This document shows, in pieces, positions 11,157 through 23,300 of a stretch of DNA of 29,198 nt. Position 1 is the stretch's first letter; the number at the start of each line of letters is the position of its first letter. The translations under genes were made by a program, and so were the position numbers. The stretch is from the NCBI GenBank assembly GCA_000310025.1, contig FN649742.1:4039094-4068291 (forward strand), written 5' to 3'. This DNA comes from Ectocarpus siliculosus (lineage: Eukaryota; Sar; Phaeophyceae; Ectocarpales; Ectocarpaceae). The notes under the pieces were generated by a model. That model was not told the DNA's origin and did not search any database. It saw only the letters and a list, made by a program, of their open reading frames with translations.

Positions 11157-11393
11157 GTTTGTGCCTCTCTCGAGCCTTTCTACATCGGCTCTATCCTGTT
11201 GCATGCCGGCATTCCGAGCATTGCGCCTCTGTAACCACAAGAAGCTATCTATGGTCACCCGTGCGTGCTCCTGGATGTCCTTGCACGGCCTCACTACGCT
11301 CGCGGCGGCCATTTGTGTCGCTCGCTCGGACCGTATGCGTATTGCATCTTGCTTGGCGCAGTCCAGACTGCACTGAGCGTACTTGCTGTACAC
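11157..11393 (-). pseudogene. Exon-like paralogous segment, inverted inside copy 2
   Basis: A clean 79-codon open segment, phase 0 at both ends, preceded by AACAAG and followed by a good GTAAGC donor. The peptide is charged and helical (DAIRIRSERATQMAAASVVR, NAGMQQDRADVERLERGTN). Codons match the plus-strand sequence at about 10925-11080 (ATGGTCACCGCCAGC against ATGGCCGCCGCGAGC, and both contain GATAGAGCCGATGTAGAAAG), which is broken by stops. So it is an inverted paralogue of the neighbouring exon, itself still open. Function unknown. Confidence 0.4.
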
Positions 11394-12202
11394 CTTGTTG
11401 CATGCTATGTTGAAAAGGCATCGGAAATAAGTTGGTGTTCGTGCTTGACCGCCCAGTGCATGTGGAACAAAGTACGGTGCACATGACTTGTTTTTGTGCA
11501 TTGCTTCGGAGTTGTCCGCTTTGGTTCGTCGGAGTCACGAGGTGTGTTTGTCGGGTAGGTGCTGTCAGGTGCGCTATTCTTCTTCGTGTATCCTGGTGCT
11601 CATCTCCGTCGCGACATGGATAGTAGGTGTTGCCTCGTCGTGGGTTTCTGTCTTCCTTGGTGCCATACATGTCCTTGTTCGTGCTGAATTATTCCTATTG
11701 GCGAACATTGGGGACTCGCACTCCTTTGGTCGACGGATATCATCCATATGAATGAAACGCAGCGATAAATGTAGAATATGGCGGGGGTGTGAGCATAGCC
11801 TGTATTCAACAGAAGTGTTCCTCGTCCGGATTAACAAGCAAAGCAGAAACACCCTGTAGGTTGTTTATTTATGTAGTTCGAAAAGGTACATTTTTCTATA
11901 GAGAGAGAACCACCTGTTGAGGGAGCTCATTTTCTTTGTCTGGTGTGATCTGAGAGTATGGTCTCCAGTCCCAAAATTTAGCATCTGCTAGCAAGTTGTG
12001 AGGACGACAGGAAGTTGCGGCTAAACAACTGCTGTACTGTTCCCAAGTTGCAATAGCGGCCGACGCCGACAGCCGAACTTCTCTTTACCTTCCGTGTTTT
12101 GAGACAGGGGAACGGGTGGGGCTGTGCTTGGCTGTCGGACTCTGCCTCCCTTCCCTTTGTCGCCCGCCCACCCGGGTCGTTCGGTAAAAAGAAACATAGA
12201 CT

Positions 12203-12263
12203 TGTGTGGAGATCCCTGCATAAAGGGTCCAATCTCCCCAAAGTCTGTCGAGAACGATTCATC
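12203..12263 (+). repeat. 60-bp direct repeat, copy 1
   Basis: Shares the order CATAAAGGGT-CAATCTCC-AAAGTCTGTCGAG-ACGATTC with a second copy about 356 bp downstream. Confidence 0.65.
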
Positions 12264-12558
12264 CCCTCTTTTCTCACTAGCGTCGCGATGAGATGTCTGC
12301 TTTTCGTGGAAGAGAACCCGGGTTCAATTCCGCCACCCGCCAAATTATTTCCAAAACATGGAGAACAATGGTAGCGGACCGAGAGCAGATTATCGAACTC
12401 CTGGAACTTCTAATGACGCAGCAGACACAGCGAACCCGTGTAACCACGCACAGAAAGTTGGGAGGAAACGAATCGGCTCGCCGCCAGCCGGTCGGGTTCC
12501 GGTTACCCCTAGACGCCTTCTTGCCTAGCAACGAAGTGGACTCACAAACGCCCAGCGG

Positions 12559-12622
12559 TGTGCGTGGAAATTCCCTTCATAAAGGGTACAATCTCCAAAA
12601 AGTCTGTCGAGGACGATTCCTT
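12559..12622 (+). repeat. 60-bp direct repeat, copy 2
   Basis: Diverged second copy: TTCATAAAGGGTACAATCTC then AAAAAGTCTGTCGAGGACG. Probably remnants of a dispersed element. Confidence 0.65.
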
Positions 12623-12723
12623 CACACTTGTACATTTTCAGACTCTAGGGGGCGCGTATCGTCCGGAACGCTCTACGTAAAACTCGGCCAAATGAGTAGG
12701 AGCCTGTTCTACAGCAAATCAGT

Positions 12724-12921
<198 letters not shown>

Positions 12922-13254
12922 CTAGCACAAAAATCAGTTCTACACTATGCTCTTCTTGTTACAGGACCCAGCCCGTGGATACATTGCATACACTAGTCTA
13001 AAATATAACCAAACAGGGGAGCAACCCACCCGTCCATGAAGAAAATGACTTGAAGTGGTACGAAAAAAGCGCCCACAACACAGTCCCCCCTCCCCCTGGC
13101 GGTATGGAGACGAAAGAGAAAAATGTAAACACTTCTGTTACTCGCTTGGGATGCTTCGTCAACTACTTGGGAGCGCTCCTTCGTTTTCGACCGAATCTAA
13201 TTCGAGCTCTGACTACGCCTGCGCGCCTATATTCCACCTAGTCTGTGTACTTAC

Positions 13255-16200
13255 CGTCTCGTGCCAGGCCGTTTGGCAGGCACGGCTACGGCTACGTGGT
13301 CGACGAACACGCGTGGGAGAATGTGGATTTGGTGGTGGTGTCGGATGAGCACCAGCCGGAATCGTGCCGGTGTCCTCAGCTCGCACTTTACTTGTAGCGG
13401 CACACTCAATCGACCCTACGTGGGCGTCAACACCCCAATCTTTCCCCTGGTAGATGATGCCATTACCATGAGATTCGGCCTGCGGTTTGCCGCTGTGAGG
13501 AGCAGCCGGCGAGGGGGCACAAGACGAGGCGGTGCTACCACTATCACTTCCCAAACCTGTATGTATGTCTTGCACATCAACAGCGGCCATGGAACCTTCG
13601 GCAGTTTGCTCAATGATGACGCCTGTTTGTGTAGCAGGGTCAGCCATCTCGTGTTCGTTGGAATCGCCAGGTTCAATGCTGAGGTTTGCGTCTCCTGCGC
13701 TTCCTTCGTCATCACTCCCATCCCGATTTCCCGCATCTTCAGGCTTGGTAATGGCAAACTCGGCTTCAGTATCGAGTGGTTCCGTTCCTTCGTCCCCACC
13801 ACCACGTCTCTCTTCAGCCACTTCCTGCAATCCATGGCTTGGCAATCCATCAAAAATGTGATTTCCTGTACCCTCGATTTGTCCCTCCCTCGACTCGGAT
13901 AGCACAGTGGATTTGGCTTCCACAGCATCAGAATCTCGGCCCTCATCGCCCTTGTCGCCCTCGTCGTCATCAATATCGTCCCCGTTCTCCGACAAAGCTC
14001 CAGTCCCGTTTGAACGCCCCGGTTCCTGGATGCCCGTGGGTGTAGCCTCTTCGGCGCTGCTAGCGGCCGGCTCAGCGAAGGCCTCGTGTGCGGACTCGGA
14101 TCTGTCGGGCTGCTGAGTGTCTGTGTTCCCTTCGACATTCGTCGGCGGTGGAGAAGTCGGTGCGACACAGGCTGTCAGGTTGTCATTGCTTCTTGTAGCG
14201 GACTCCGTGCCATGTGCTCCTGGTGAAACCGGCCCGCCAAGACCCCGGTTGTCTTCACATCCTGAGCGACCACACTTGTCCGAAGAGGCTGCCACCTCCG
14301 CGTTTTCTTCGGAAGCGACTGCATCGTTGTCGACGTCGTCCCCGCCGCCCGAAGGAATGTTGGGTCCGGATGAACCAATGTCAAGCTGCCGCGAAGATGC
14401 TGAGTTCGGTCGCCCTTCTTTTAATTCCTCATCGTGCTCCTGCGCGCTTGTCGACTTACCGACCTCACCGCCTTCATCGGTCACTTCGTTTTCTTCCTCG
14501 ACTCGATCGTCGTTAGCGCCGTCTCTACTCTCCGACGAACTTTTAGTTGCGTTTGGAGACCCAGACCCCTGCACTTCAGGTGTTGGTGTGTCTTCTGCAT
14601 CGTCATTATCACTCTCCCAGTTTCCCGCCTTCTCCGTGCCGACAGCGGCTGTCTCATCGGTGGCCTTCCCTTCCGTAGACTCTGTTTCTTCATCGGGTGC
14701 TTCGGTGCCTTCGCTCCCATCACGACCACTCTCTCCATCCACTACTTTGCCTTCGCCGTCCGAGCGACTGCACTCATTCGAAGCGGTTGCCCCATCGATG
14801 CCGGCAGGTTCTTGGGTAGGCACCTCCGCATCTTTGGGAGCCCCTGCATCTTCGTCGACGTCGTCCCCGCCGCCCGAGGGAGTGTTGGCTGCGGGTACAC
14901 CATTGTCGTGTTGTCGGGAGGATACTGGATTCGGTCGCCTTCCTTCCGATCCGGCATTGTTGCCCTGCTCGCTCGTGGACTTGTCGTTCCCGGCATGTTC
15001 ATCGGTATCTTCGTTTTCTTCCTGGGCTTGATCGTTGTCAGCGCCGTCCCCACTCTCCGACGAGAATGCAGTCGTGTTTAGCGGCCCAGACTCCTGCACT
15101 CCAGGCGTTGGTGTGTCTTCTGCATCATCATCATCCCTCTCCCGGTGTCCCGCCTCCCCCGCGTTGACAGCGGCTGTCTCATCGGTGGCCTTCCCTTCCG
15201 CAGGCTCTGCGTGTTCATCGTTTGCTTCGGTGCCTTCGCTCCCATCACGATCATTCTCTCCATCCACTACGTTGCCTTCGCCGTCCGAGCGACTGCACTC
15301 ATCCGAAGCGGTTGCCCTATCGGTGCCAGTAGGTTCTTGAATAACCACCTCCGCATTTTTTTCGGAATACAATGCATCGTCGTCGACGTCGTCCCCGCCA
15401 CCCGAGGAATGGTTGGCTGCGGATGCACCAATGTCGGGTTGGTCTTCTTTCGATTCGGCATCGTTGTTCTGCTCACTTGTGGATTTGTCGCTTCCGCCAC
15501 CTTCGTCGGTCGCTTCGTCTTCTTCCTGAGCTTCATCGTTGTCAGCGTCGTCCCCGCCCTCCGACGATGTTGCAGTCGCGTTCGGCTGCTCAGATCCCTG
15601 CGCTTGAGGCGGCGGTGTGTCTTCTTCGTCGTCATTATCACTCTCCGGGTTTCCCGCCTCCTCCGTGCCGACAGCGGCTGTCTCACCGGTGCCCTTCCCT
15701 TCCACGGCCTCTGTTTCTTCATCGGGCGGTTCGGTGCCTTCGCTCCCGTCACCATCACTCTCTCCATCCACTACGTTGTCCTCGCCGTCCGAGCGACTGC
15801 AATCATCCGCAGAGGCTGCCCCATCGGTGCCTACAGGCTCTTGGGTAGCCACCTCCGCATTTTCTTCGGAATACAATGCATCGTCGTCGACGTCGTCCCC
15901 GCCGCCCGAGGAATGGTTGGCTGCCGATGCACCAATGTCGGGTTGGTCTTCTTTCGATTCGGCATCGTTGTTCTGCTCAATTGTGGACTGGTCGCTTCTG
16001 CCACCTTCGTCGGTCGCTTCGTCTTCTTCCTGAGCTTCATCGTTGTCAGCGTCGTCCCCGCCCTCCGACGATGTTGCAGTCGCGTTCAGCTGCTCAGATC
16101 CCTGCGCTTGAGGCGGCGGTGTGTCTTCTCCGTCGTCATTATCACTCTCCCGGTTTCCCGCCTCCTCCGTGCCGACAGCGGCTGTCTCACCGGTGCCCTT

Positions 16201-17382
16201 CCCTTCCACGGCCTCTGTTTCTTCATCGGGCGGTTCGGTGCCTTCGCTCCCGTCACCATCACTCTCTCCATCCACTACGTTGTCCTCGCCGTCCGAGCGA
16301 CTGCACTCATCCGCAGAGGCTGCCCCATCGGTGCCTACAGGCTCTTGGGTAGCCACCTCCGCATTTTCTTCGGAATACAATGCATCGTCGTCGACGTCGT
16401 CCCCGCTCTCCGAGGGAGTATTGGTTGCGGATGCACCAGTGTCGGGCAGCCGCGAAGTCACTGTCGTGGGCTGTTGCCCTTCTTCCGATTCGGCATCGTT
16501 GTCCTGCTCACTTGTGGATTTGTCGCTTCCGCCACCTTCGTCAGTCGCTTCGTCTTCTTCCTGAGCTTCATCGTTGTCAGCGTCGTCCCCGCCCTCCGAC
16601 GATGTTGCAGTCGCGTTCGGCTGCTCAGATCCCTGCGCTTGAGGCGGCGGTGTGTCTTCTTCGTCGTCATCATCACCCGCCCGGTTTCCCGCCTCCTCCG
16701 TGCCGACAGCGGCTGTCTCATCGGCGGCCTTCCCTTCCACAGGCTCTGTTTCTTCATCGGGCGGTTCGGTGCCTTCGCTCCCGTCACCATCACTCTCTCC
16801 ATCCACTACGTTGTCCTCGCCGTCCGAGCGACTGCACTCATCCGCAGAGGCCGCCCCATCGGTGCCGGCAGGCGCGTCGGTTAGCGCCTCCGCATTATCT
16901 TCGGGGGCATCAGCATCATCGTCGACGTCGTCCCCGCTCTCCGATGAAGTGTCGGCCGCGTTCGGTGACCCGGATCCCTGCGCGGGTGGCACTGGTGTGG
17001 CTCCCTTGTCGGCAGATGCACCGGTGTCTGGCAGCAACGAAGACACCGTCGTGGGTTGTTGCCCTTCTCCTGGTTCCGCATCGTTATCCTGCTCACTTGT
17101 GGACTGGTCGCTTCCGCCACCTTCATCGCTCGTCTCGTCTTCGTCCTGGGCTTCATCGTTGTCAGCATCGTCCCCGCTCTCTGAGGAGTTCGCGCCAGTC
17201 GGTTCAGTTGCACCGCCGCCCTTCGGCCCTCCAGGAGTGTCATCGTCTGTGTCGGCATCTTTGTTTGATTCGTTTGGTTCTTCCTCCTCCTCCTCTTCCT
17301 CCTCTACCTCCTCCTCCCCCTCCTCCTCTTCCTCCTCCTCTTTCTCCTCCTCCTCCTCCTCCACCTCCTCCTCATCCACCTC
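13255..17382 (-). CDS. Large gene exon 12, main part: acidic repeat domain
   Basis: 1,376 codons without a stop, ending at a GTAAGT donor in phase 0. It starts with a Glu-rich tract, then six repeats of about 165-177 residues rich in Asp, Glu, Ser, Gly and Thr. Each unit contains a CSRSDGEDNVVDGESDGDG-like core, a TDETAAVGTEEAGN segment and a SSEGGDDADNDEAQEEDE segment. After the repeats come about 200 less repetitive residues and a basic C-terminal end (RVRRPRSRSRACQTAWHET). No Cys pairs, membrane span or catalytic motif are visible; highly disordered and polyanionic. Calcium or other cation binding, or extracellular matrix or mineral contact, is possible from composition only. Two in-frame TAG codons lie just upstream, beside the gap. 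Confidence 0.72.
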
Positions 17383-20300
17383 CTACTAATCTTCANNNNN
17401 NNNNNNNNNNNNNNNNNNNNNNNNNNNNNNNNNNNNNNNNNNNNNNNNNNNNNNNNNNNNNNNNNNNNNNNNNNNNNNNNNNNNNNNNNNNNNNNTCTTC
17501 CCCGTTGTCCTCACGCTCTCCCGGAGACACCTGCAAAGAGAGTGGACGTGATGTTTCGGGAAAACTTTGAAACTGTCGTATGCAGCTATAAGAGCTGAAA
17601 CTACGTTGGTCGTGGTGGTATATATGCCTGGTTGTATCATTGGCAATGCCTAAAGGCATTCAATATCCGAAGAGCGGGTGCGTTCCTTTATCTCGATCGA
17701 AGCATACTCAGGTGAAAGAGGGGGCCTCTTATCGCAGGTGAGGAAAAACTCGACATTGAAGCTAGCCGTCCGACAAGTTCTGTCATTTCGTTAGTCTCGT
17801 CGTTTACTGAGGATGCTACCAAGACGGCCTGCCGGTTGGTGTGAGGGGATACTTGATCGGCGCGAAGAAAATACATGGACGCTTAGATACAATCCTTGGT
17901 ATAGCCGTGTTTTAAGCTTGGTTTCAACGTTTCAACCCATCTTATACCTTTAAGAAGGACGTACCTTGGGGTCCGAGGCCAAATGGTTTTCCAATGGTCG
18001 GGGGTCGCCGTTTGGCGGCAACCCGACACCGGTAGGATTCCCAATTGGAGGGAAGCCCGGAGCTGACCCAGGCGGTCTGGCAAACCTTGCAGCAGGAAAT
18101 GGACTGGCCATAGGCCGGGGACCAGGGGCTGCGCTGGGTGGCGAACCGAAGCCCCCCGTCGGAAACGGGCTCGCCATGGCCGGGCGAGCGGGTACGGGAG
18201 AGGAGCCTGGAGCTGAGCCGGGCGGTCCTTCGAATCCTGCTGCTGGGAAGGGGCTTGTCATGGGTCGGGGACCAGGGGCTGCGTTGGGCGGCGAACCGAA
18301 GCCCCCCGTCGGAAACGGGCTCGCCATGGCCGGGCGAGCGGGTACGGGAGAGGAGCCTGGAGCTGAGCCGGGCGGTCCTGCGAACCCTGCTGCTGGGAAG
18401 GGGCTTGTCATGGGTCGAGGACCAGGGGCTGCGTTGGGCGGGGAACCGAAGCCCCCCGTCGGAAACGGGCTCGCCATGGCCGGGCGAGCGGGTACGGGAG
18501 AGGAGCCTGGAGCTGAGCCGGGCGGTCCTGCGAACCCTGCTGCTGGGAAGGGGCTTGTCATAGGCCGGGGGCCAGGGGCTGCGTTGGGCGGCGAACCGAA
18601 GCCCCCAGCAGGGAAAGGGTTTGCTACGGGCCGGGCGGAATCTACCAGAGGGAAGCCCGGGGTTGTGCCAGGCGGTCTTGCAAATCCCGCTGCTGGGAAT
18701 GGGCTTGTCATTGGTCGGGGACCAGGGGCTGCGTTGGGCGGCGAACCGAAGCCCCCAGCAGGAAAAGGATTTGGCATGGGACCACGAGGGCCTGCAGATG
18801 CCGCAGCCGACCCGCCAAGCGCCGCAGGGACTGGACCACGAGGGGGGGGGGCGCCTCTGCCTCCGCCTGCGCCTGCGCCTACGCCTCCACCCTTTCTGGC
18901 GCCCCCAGAATCGCTTTCCTCGCTCTCCTCTTCATCTTCCTCGTCCTCTTCGTCCTCTTCCTCCTCTTCCTCACTACTGTCATCGTCGGAACCGCTTTCT
19001 TTCTTCTTAGCTTTGCTTTGCTGTCTCGGTCGGTGCATGATTTTTCGGAATTAGCGGTGTGCCCGGGTACAAAACGCGCAGAAAGAATGGTTGGATGTGC
19101 TGTGTTAGTCAGGACCGGACTGAAGGTGTTTTGTTCTCCGAGAGCATGGCAGGGATTTTCAACTTTGAGCATCAGGAACGCATGAATCCTCAGCCACGTT
19201 CGCAACAGACCGGCGTAGTGCTGGCGGTCTGCACACACCTTAGCGCCAGCTCCAGGACCAGGCGGGACTCCAGGTGGCGGCTTCTGAGCAAAACCGCCCA
19301 TGTTGACCTGTGTGGCGAGTAGGGATTTGATCAAGGGGGTTATACCCTTGACGTTCAAACAAGCTATGCCAAACAGTATGGAACGACACTGTGAATGCTC
19401 AACTCTTACAAAGCTGCAGCTTCCGTCAAGGCTTCTACCTGCAGCGCATGTTACATCTGTTCACCTTCGCCCCTCCGCGCGTCGGATCGAACGTTGCCGT
19501 CGCCCCCGTCTGCTTCATCCGATAGGCATCCATCGCTCGCGAACCCGATGTCTTCAGCCCTCCATCGGCGCCCCCCTCTTCTGCGCCAAACGTGCCGTCT
19601 GCGAGCTTTTTGTGCACCTGACGCAGCGAAGCGACATCATGTTGGTACACCGTACGGGCAAAACGACTCCATCAGATGTCCGCGTTTCCAGATGGTTGTG
19701 AGCCGGCGATCTTACTTGCATCGCGTTTTCCTTTCGGAAAGCCCCGTGTAGCGACGTTATAGATGACGGTACTTGCTTCTCGAGTTACTTGGTTCCTGTG
19801 TGCGTCATTTCTTGCAACCAAGACGTACGGTAGGCACGCGTTGGCAATGAACGGTAGCATGGTGACTGTATTCCGACCAAGTATGGTAAGCGCAGTCGCG
19901 ATTGCGTACGCTGTTCCTGGAGACGCACGCACGTTGCCGCTTGCGATGTCTTCGTAGCTCGAGAGCGCCTTGCTGTTGTCTACACCGCACGCCGTCGGGG
20001 GCTTCCATCCCTCAAGGCGGTCATCTTCGCTGTCGATGTCGCTCTGGCTGTCGTCGCTGTCCTTGAACATGTTCTTTGAAACGTTCTGCATACCGTCGGA
20101 CCTGGCCACCGATCAATCAATCGCATTTGCAGGTCGTTGTTTGGGGGGTAGGAAGCTTGGACAACATTATCTGGGGTGGGGAGTTTTCCCTTATCGAAAC
20201 GGATAGACTGCAACACGGGAGGCTGCTGATTCGATGCCACGGCGTAGACTTATTCACTGTACTAGACGCCTGCGATGATGCCTATAGGGCACTGCCGTGT

Positions 20301-23300
20301 GCAGAGTTTTGTGCTCTACGTCTTACATCCACAACCCACCAAGTAGGGAGTGTCGAGAACCTAGGCCTCATACGGTTAACTTCTTTATCAATGTCCAACG
20401 GGTTGGTAGTTACGCAACCACGTGGCGAACATATGGATCGTTGGAGGTTTGATTGCTGTTTAGGTACCATAGGTGACAAAAAGTAGCACACTCAGGCGAG
20501 AGCTTTCTTCAGAATTGGAAACAGCTGTCCTTGGATGTGTCAATCTTTGGTGGTTGTAGTACATCTTGTGCTGCCTACCGTCCTCGTGGCTACGGGATAC
20601 ACAAGACGCACGCATGTTATCGAAAAATAGTAAACAGTATGAAGGTTGAACCCCAAAGCACCGCCACATGCCCACGAGCAGTGTATTCTCGTCCTACACC
20701 TTTAAGTATTCCCGCGGACTCACTTGTGTGCATTCATTGTCCGCGCCTCCTTTGCCCCGGCTGCTATATCCTTAGTTCTGCGCTTGGTGGCTTCTCGCCT
20801 GCAGTACAAGATAACTTTTTTTCGCTCCGCAGCCAGGGTAGATACGAGATTCCTCCTTTCACTTACGACGAGGAGAAGGGAAGGAAAGACGACGAAGGAC
20901 GAACCAAAGACATCGGAAGTATGACAAGTTAAATACCTGGGGTGATATCACATAAACGTTAATGAGGAATCGAGGGGTTCATCCTGTAGTCAGATTCGGA
21001 AATCGGTTCGTCTGCCTGCCTGGGTCTGACGACGCCTGTTATATGTGCAATCGAAATGTTGCAATTATTGGTTGGATGCCTCGGTGGGTTTAATGTGTCT
21101 ACTAAGAACACCATCCAGCCAGGCCACGCGGGTACTTGCGCCTCCCTCGGGTTTGCCAAAGAAACAACCAGGTTAGGTGTAATCTGGGCCAGCTTTTTGG
21201 ACGTGTCTCCGCTATTTTCCCGAAAAACACAAGTAGATGCAGTAGCTGGCACGGCACGTACAGTCGGTCTTGTTGCTTGAGTCGGGCCAGCTTCTCTGTG
21301 TGAGTGCTCATGAGAGCCCGAAGTGTCGCCTGCTGCCGCTCCACCATTTGCTCCAGTCGAGACTTGCCTCCACACCACGCGCTTGATAGGATGGACTCCT
21401 GCACAAGGCAGAGGACCGACGAAAAAAGGAAGAGAGGTGTTCGCCTTGACTTCACAACGCGATCTGCGTGCCGCGTTGGCTGCTGTGGGGGACAGAGATA
21501 CATGTTGCCCCGCTGGATTGTAGAATATTACTACGGTGTGCGTGAATGAAAGACCATGCGGGGGCGATACAACAGGGAAACATGAAGTCCAGACAGTCAG
21601 TCGGTCGTACCGAAGGACGCTACCACCATCGGAACGCAGCAAAAACACCAACCGTCCTCAAAACACAGGCTGCCTTCTCTACTTCGTACCTCCACACGTT
21701 TCCGCCATTGGTCTTCTGCCAATTTTTCGATGGCGACCGCCATGTTGTCTACTTCGTCCGCTTCTGCCAGCCGCCCAGAAGCACGCAATCGCTGCCCCTG
21801 TTGAATTCAAGCGGGGAAGCGGTGAGCTCGTCATTGGAGGATACCGGTAAGACGGAATGGCTATGTATTGCACTGTTGTCGACGGATACTCGCCGTGAGT
21901 CGATCAGCGGATTACCATCGTTCTTCGCCTATGATGGAAACATATCAAATGTCGGTGAGGGAGGTGAGAGTGCATGTTGGTCATACTCCGATATCGCTAT
22001 TTTGCAAAGTCATGTGGATCGCGAAACAAACATGACCATAGTCTAACCCGACATCCGCCAAGGCACGCCAGTGCCTTGGTGGTCATTTATGGCTCAATAC
22101 TCGCAACAGCGGTTCCTTTTTCTGCAGCAACTCTTTCGATCGGCACCTCGAGTCATCGTCTCGCATGCCCTCGAAAAAAATGAACAACAACCACATCAAC
22201 AGAGGCCTTGCTGGCGAAAGGCACGGCCGACTTACGTTTTGTCTGAGCCTTATGACGTCCTTCGTTGGCTTCCGCGTGTTGTACGACGCGCTCTTGTTGT
22301 GCCGACACTTGAACGGATCCGTGCAGACGCAGCTCGAAACCCCTCCGGTAGCTCGCGTGGCTGTTTCACCCACCTGGGAAGGCGTTTTTTTGAGCGATAC
22401 AAGGTCACAAACTGTTACGTGAGGGCGTTGAAACATGTATCAATGCGGTTCTTTGTTGGCAGTATGCGGTCGGACGTGTTTCAATGGCGTACAGAACGGC
22501 GATTTGGTGGTGACACACCGAGGGGAAAGCTGTAGCTCACATCCGAAAGAAAATAAGAGCCGCACGAACAGCTACACCCACATGCTGCATATACGTGCAC
22601 AAAATTGGTACTCGCCAAGACGTCGTACTCCTTCTTCTGTTTGACTTTGAGGTCCTCGATCTCAGTAGCACACTTTTCCAAGAGGCTGGCGATCCGTGCT
22701 TCATGCGCCGAGGTCATCGCCGCGCTTCTTCTCGTGTGCGACATCCTCAAGCCGTTCATCTTCTGATCCAAAACGGCTTGGTCTTGTTGGTCTCGTTCCT
22801 GGAAAGACATTGTAGGCGTTGAGGGTATTGTGCGTGCGTTTGCCGAAAGCAGGCTGATTCCAGGATTTCGTTCCGTAGAGTGTGTAGAAGTCTGACATAC
22901 ACTCGTATGCGTGCGCTTGGAGCGTTGGTGAGGAGGGTCTGCCGTGTTACGATCCTGCCCCGGACAACACGTATATCCGGTTTTGGTGGATGGTACTACA
23001 AGTAGACGTCTTGATGTGCAAACCGCAGTTGTGGCCAGATGCACGTTTGTCGTTTAGTCAAGACCTAAGGCAAGAATACAAGCCTGGCAAAACCAGTCAG
23101 CGGGCCTCACCTTTTTTAATCGCGCCCGTTCTGCCTCGACCATGACGTCCAGTTCCTCGGCTTTGTCCAAGAACCCCATGCGTGCCATGGCAGCCCGTTC
23201 TACGTGTAGTTCCTAAGATTGCCGTTGTGATCATCATGTGTTTGCTCCTTTCATGTTCGGTAGCGCATAATAAGTTGTACGGGGAACTCGGCCCCGGTAC

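Larger units (their letters stand above)
8895..11760 (+). pseudogene. Unrecognised multi-exon gene, copy 2 (inverted, rearranged)
   Basis: Collinear with the reverse complement of copy 1: GGTGAGGCCGCGGG at the start, block b (acceptor near 9542, then an internal TGA), block c near 10015-10135 (shared residues RDPIVGC and DEM), block d near 10365-10500, block e from about 10898 (shared VMMKVPLM), and a last block near 11560-11700. Exon d splice sites are destroyed and exons b and e contain stops. Two fold-back inversions interrupt it. It is a decayed paralogue. Confidence 0.5.
11761..12723. other. No gene recognised; degenerate repeats
   Basis: Holds a two-copy repeat of about 60 bp (listed) and scattered short frames. 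GGGTTCAATTCC at about 12314 resembles a pol III B box but no tRNA folds around it. Confidence 0.5.

Noticed and set aside
12285-12345. tRNA or tRNA-derived SINE suggested by GGGTTCAATTCC
   Set aside because: Only the T-loop/B-box consensus matches. The T stem does not pair properly and no A box or acceptor stem is found.
15145-16884. 579-codon plus-strand open frame (and others of 304 and 396 codons) across the acidic repeat
   Set aside because: Antisense to the acidic exon; GC-rich repeats without stops stay open in several frames. The peptides are Arg/Cys/His-rich and unlike a natural protein.
17688-17876. 62-codon minus open frame between exons 11 and 12
   Set aside because: Lies in the 434-bp intron whose ends are in phase; no acceptor-donor pair supports it.
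17966-19054. 362-codon plus-strand open frame across the Pro/Gly repeats
   Set aside because: Antisense mirror of exon 11. The minus frame has in-phase splice sites at both ends and fits the neighbouring exons.
19980-20240. 86-codon minus frame starting near the exon 8 acceptor (…LQSIRFDKGKLPTPDN…)
   Set aside because: It looks partly protein-like, but it runs through exon 8 in another frame, starts at GTG, and leaves no room for an intron before exon 8.
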